Assembly (NCBI GenBank): GCA_025363535.1
Contig: JANYDP010000111.1
Span: forward strand, 1 to 22,122
Reading direction: 5' to 3'
Source: Verrucomicrobiota bacterium
GTDB taxonomy: Bacteria; Verrucomicrobiota; Verrucomicrobiia; Limisphaerales; CAIQOK01
Length of the DNA: 22,122 bases
The number at the start of each line of letters is the position of its first letter. Positions within the stretch are counted from its first letter, which is position 1. This document shows positions 21,006 to 22,122 of the stretch, one piece after another. The notes under the pieces are model-generated. The model did no database searches. It was not told the origin of the DNA and saw nothing but the letters and a program-made list of their open reading frames with translations. The position numbers and the translations under genes are program-made.

Positions 21006-22122
21006 GGAAATTTTGGCTTGGGTATGGCAGCCAGCCCGGTTTCCAGTGCCTCCACCGCACGGATGGATCGTTGAATTTCGTTTTTGTGGGCGGCGGTGCT
21101 GTTGGCGTGGCTGTAGGGATTCAGAATAAACGTCCGATAAATCTCAACGTCGTCGAGTAAGGCTTTTGCCAAAGGCCATTTGCCCGCTGCCTGCCCGGAT
21201 GAAATTGCGCTCCAAAATGCGTTGCTGGGGATTCTCGTGATGTCCTGGCTGGCCATCACATTTACGCCCAACCGATGCCGCTCGCAAAAATCCTGAATAA
21301 CTTCTTCAAAATGTTTTCTCAAATAGTTTACGCAAGCACCATAATCTGGAATAGGCGCGTTAAGATACCCTTTGGCTCGGTCCAGATATTTTCTATCGTC
21401 GGCAAATACTGGAACTTCACCATCAGCGGTCGGGCCGGCAAAAAATTCAATTTTCTTCCAGCCCTCGCCGGGGAAGCGGCGCTTCACATAATCGAACCAT
21501 GACTGATCGTAGGTCAGCATGAAAATTTGGTAGTCGGCAAAATACGTTTTCAGGATGTCTATGACTGGCATCCGATTTTGCATGTCGAGGCCGATTAACA
21601 CGTCGTCCAGCGCCAGAATTTTCAACCGGCTGGATGGTTGCAGCTTCAGCGCGGCGAAGAAAATCGAAATGGCGATGGCTGACAGCTTCGCTTCATTCAG
21701 GAAATGGTGGTGGTTGTTTTTCTCTTTGCCGCAAAATTTAACCTTCAGGCCGACAACATCACCAGAAAATCCCTTGTCGGCCCGCCGGGGGGCGCGGTTG
21801 TAGGCTACACTGTCAAACTTGAAATCAACAACGATGTCATATTCAAACGCAGCGAGGATTTTTTGCGCTTCCTTTGCCAATTCAATCAAATTGTTTTTTA
21901 GACCGGAATTAAATCGGGCGAGTTTATCTTCAACATTCTTGACTTGATTGGGGGTATTCCTACTCGGCAAGGCATCATTCACGTCATCCCAATCCGCCGC
22001 GAAGGTGTTCTTCGTGATGTCATTGGTGACATTGGGAATGAGATTCTGGATCAGCAAATCAAAAACATTCACCGCATCTTTTTCCTGCTGCAAAAAATAG
22101 GTGGCGAGCAGGTCTTTGTAAT
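21002..22122 (-). CDS. SMC/ABC-type ATPase, C-terminal part (5' end outside window)
   Basis: The frame is open to the right edge; a TTG at 22093 is probably an internal Leu because the codons before it read YKDLLATYF smoothly. Visible parts: a helical stretch (EDKLARFNSGLKNNLIELAK), an ABC-signature-like LNEAKLSAIAISIFFAALKL (about 21640-21700), Walker B LKILALDDVLIGLD (about 21580-21625), a LTYD segment where SMC-like ATPases place the switch residue, and a helical C-terminal domain (YGACVNYLRKHFEEVIQDF; NPYSHANSTAAHKNEI). Walker A should be beyond the window. Related overcoming-lysogenization and RloC/PtuA-like ATPases act in phage defence. Its stop overlaps the start of the DUF3800 remnant, so the pair once formed an operon. 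Confidence 0.75.
   Translation of the reverse strand, partial: YKDLLATYFLQQEKDAVNVFDLLIQNLIPNVTNDITKNTFAADWDDVNDALPSRNTPNQVKNVEDKLARFNSGLKNNLIELAKEAQKILAAFEYDIVVDFKFDSVAYNRAPRRADKGFSGDVVGLKVKFCGKEKNNHHHFLNEAKLSAIAISIFFAALKLQPSSRLKILALDDVLIGLDMQNRMPVIDILKTYFADYQIFMLTYDQSWFDYVKRRFPGEGWKKIEFFAGPTADGEVPVFADDRKYLDRAKGYLNAPIPDYGACVNYLRKHFEEVIQDFCERHRLGVNVMASQDITRIPSNAFWSAISSGQAAGKWPLAKALLDDVEIYRTFILNPYSHANSTAAHKNEIQRSIRAVEALETGLAAIPKPKFP

Larger units (their letters stand above)
19259..22122 (+). mobile_element. Integrated element in tRNA-Gly, left end (continues past window)
   Basis: The element starts at the tRNA-Gly fragment and contains a recombinase-like tail, a GC-rich hairpin, a small protein, a HUH replication initiator, and a minus-strand ATPase with a truncated DUF3800 gene. 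To its left are ordinary chromosomal genes (rmuC, MGMT family, Skp-like). Since the fragment is on the minus strand with its 3' end on the left, the intact tRNA-Gly and the integrase body should be to the right, outside the window. HUH Rep plus site-specific integration suits an integrated rolling-circle plasmid, IME or ssDNA-phage-like element. Confidence 0.65.

Overview
The window reads as chromosomal DNA of a GC-rich Gram-negative bacterium, most likely Verrucomicrobiota (Pedosphaera/Limisphaera-like). This is an inference from two PEP-CTERM proteins, secreted Pro/Ala-rich and TPR proteins, dense AbiEii-type and HUH accessory genes, and the style of the intergenic repeats. No rRNA is present to fix the taxonomy.

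Left part (1-8751): the tail of a PEP-CTERM protein with a clear terminator; a minus-strand pair of HDOD protein and cytosolic hybrid histidine kinase, coupled by a TTGA stop/start overlap; then a plus-strand cluster of a secreted Pro-rich protein, a TPR protein, a small helical protein and an NtrC-family sigma54 activator; then a minus-strand secreted beta-barrel-like protein (DUF6662-like).

Middle (8752-13377): a nested palindromic element, an AraC-type regulator, a second PEP-CTERM protein, then the housekeeping run nusB - PHP phosphoesterase - ftsY. Two further repeat structures lie between these genes, one of them overlapping the nusB stop codon and one encoding the last residues of the PHP protein.

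First accessory block (13353-15680): a two-gene restriction-modification system (beta-class N6-adenine type methyltransferase and probable endonuclease, overlapping by 8 nt). It is bracketed by a 35-36 nt direct repeat that is the 3' end of ftsY including its stop codon. No integrase or transposase lies between the repeats. This looks like an insertion with target duplication of a bare R-M module.

Then (15714-19211): an overlapping small ORF/nucleotidyltransferase pair, rmuC and an MGMT-family gene on the minus strand, and a small exported Skp-like protein.

Second accessory block (19259 to the right edge): begins with a 31-nt piece identical in form to the 3' end of a tRNA-Gly, including CCA, on the minus strand, with no tRNA body behind it. 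This is the expected distal attachment site of an element integrated in tRNA-Gly. An ORF starting on the antisense of this piece continues into a tail resembling the C-terminus of tyrosine recombinases, suggesting that integration splits the integrase gene. Inside lie a GC-rich hairpin, a small protein next to a HUH replication initiator (rolling-circle or ssDNA-phage type), and on the minus strand an SMC/ABC-type ATPase (cut by the window end) followed by a truncated DUF3800 gene. The intact tRNA-Gly and the integrase body should lie beyond the right edge.
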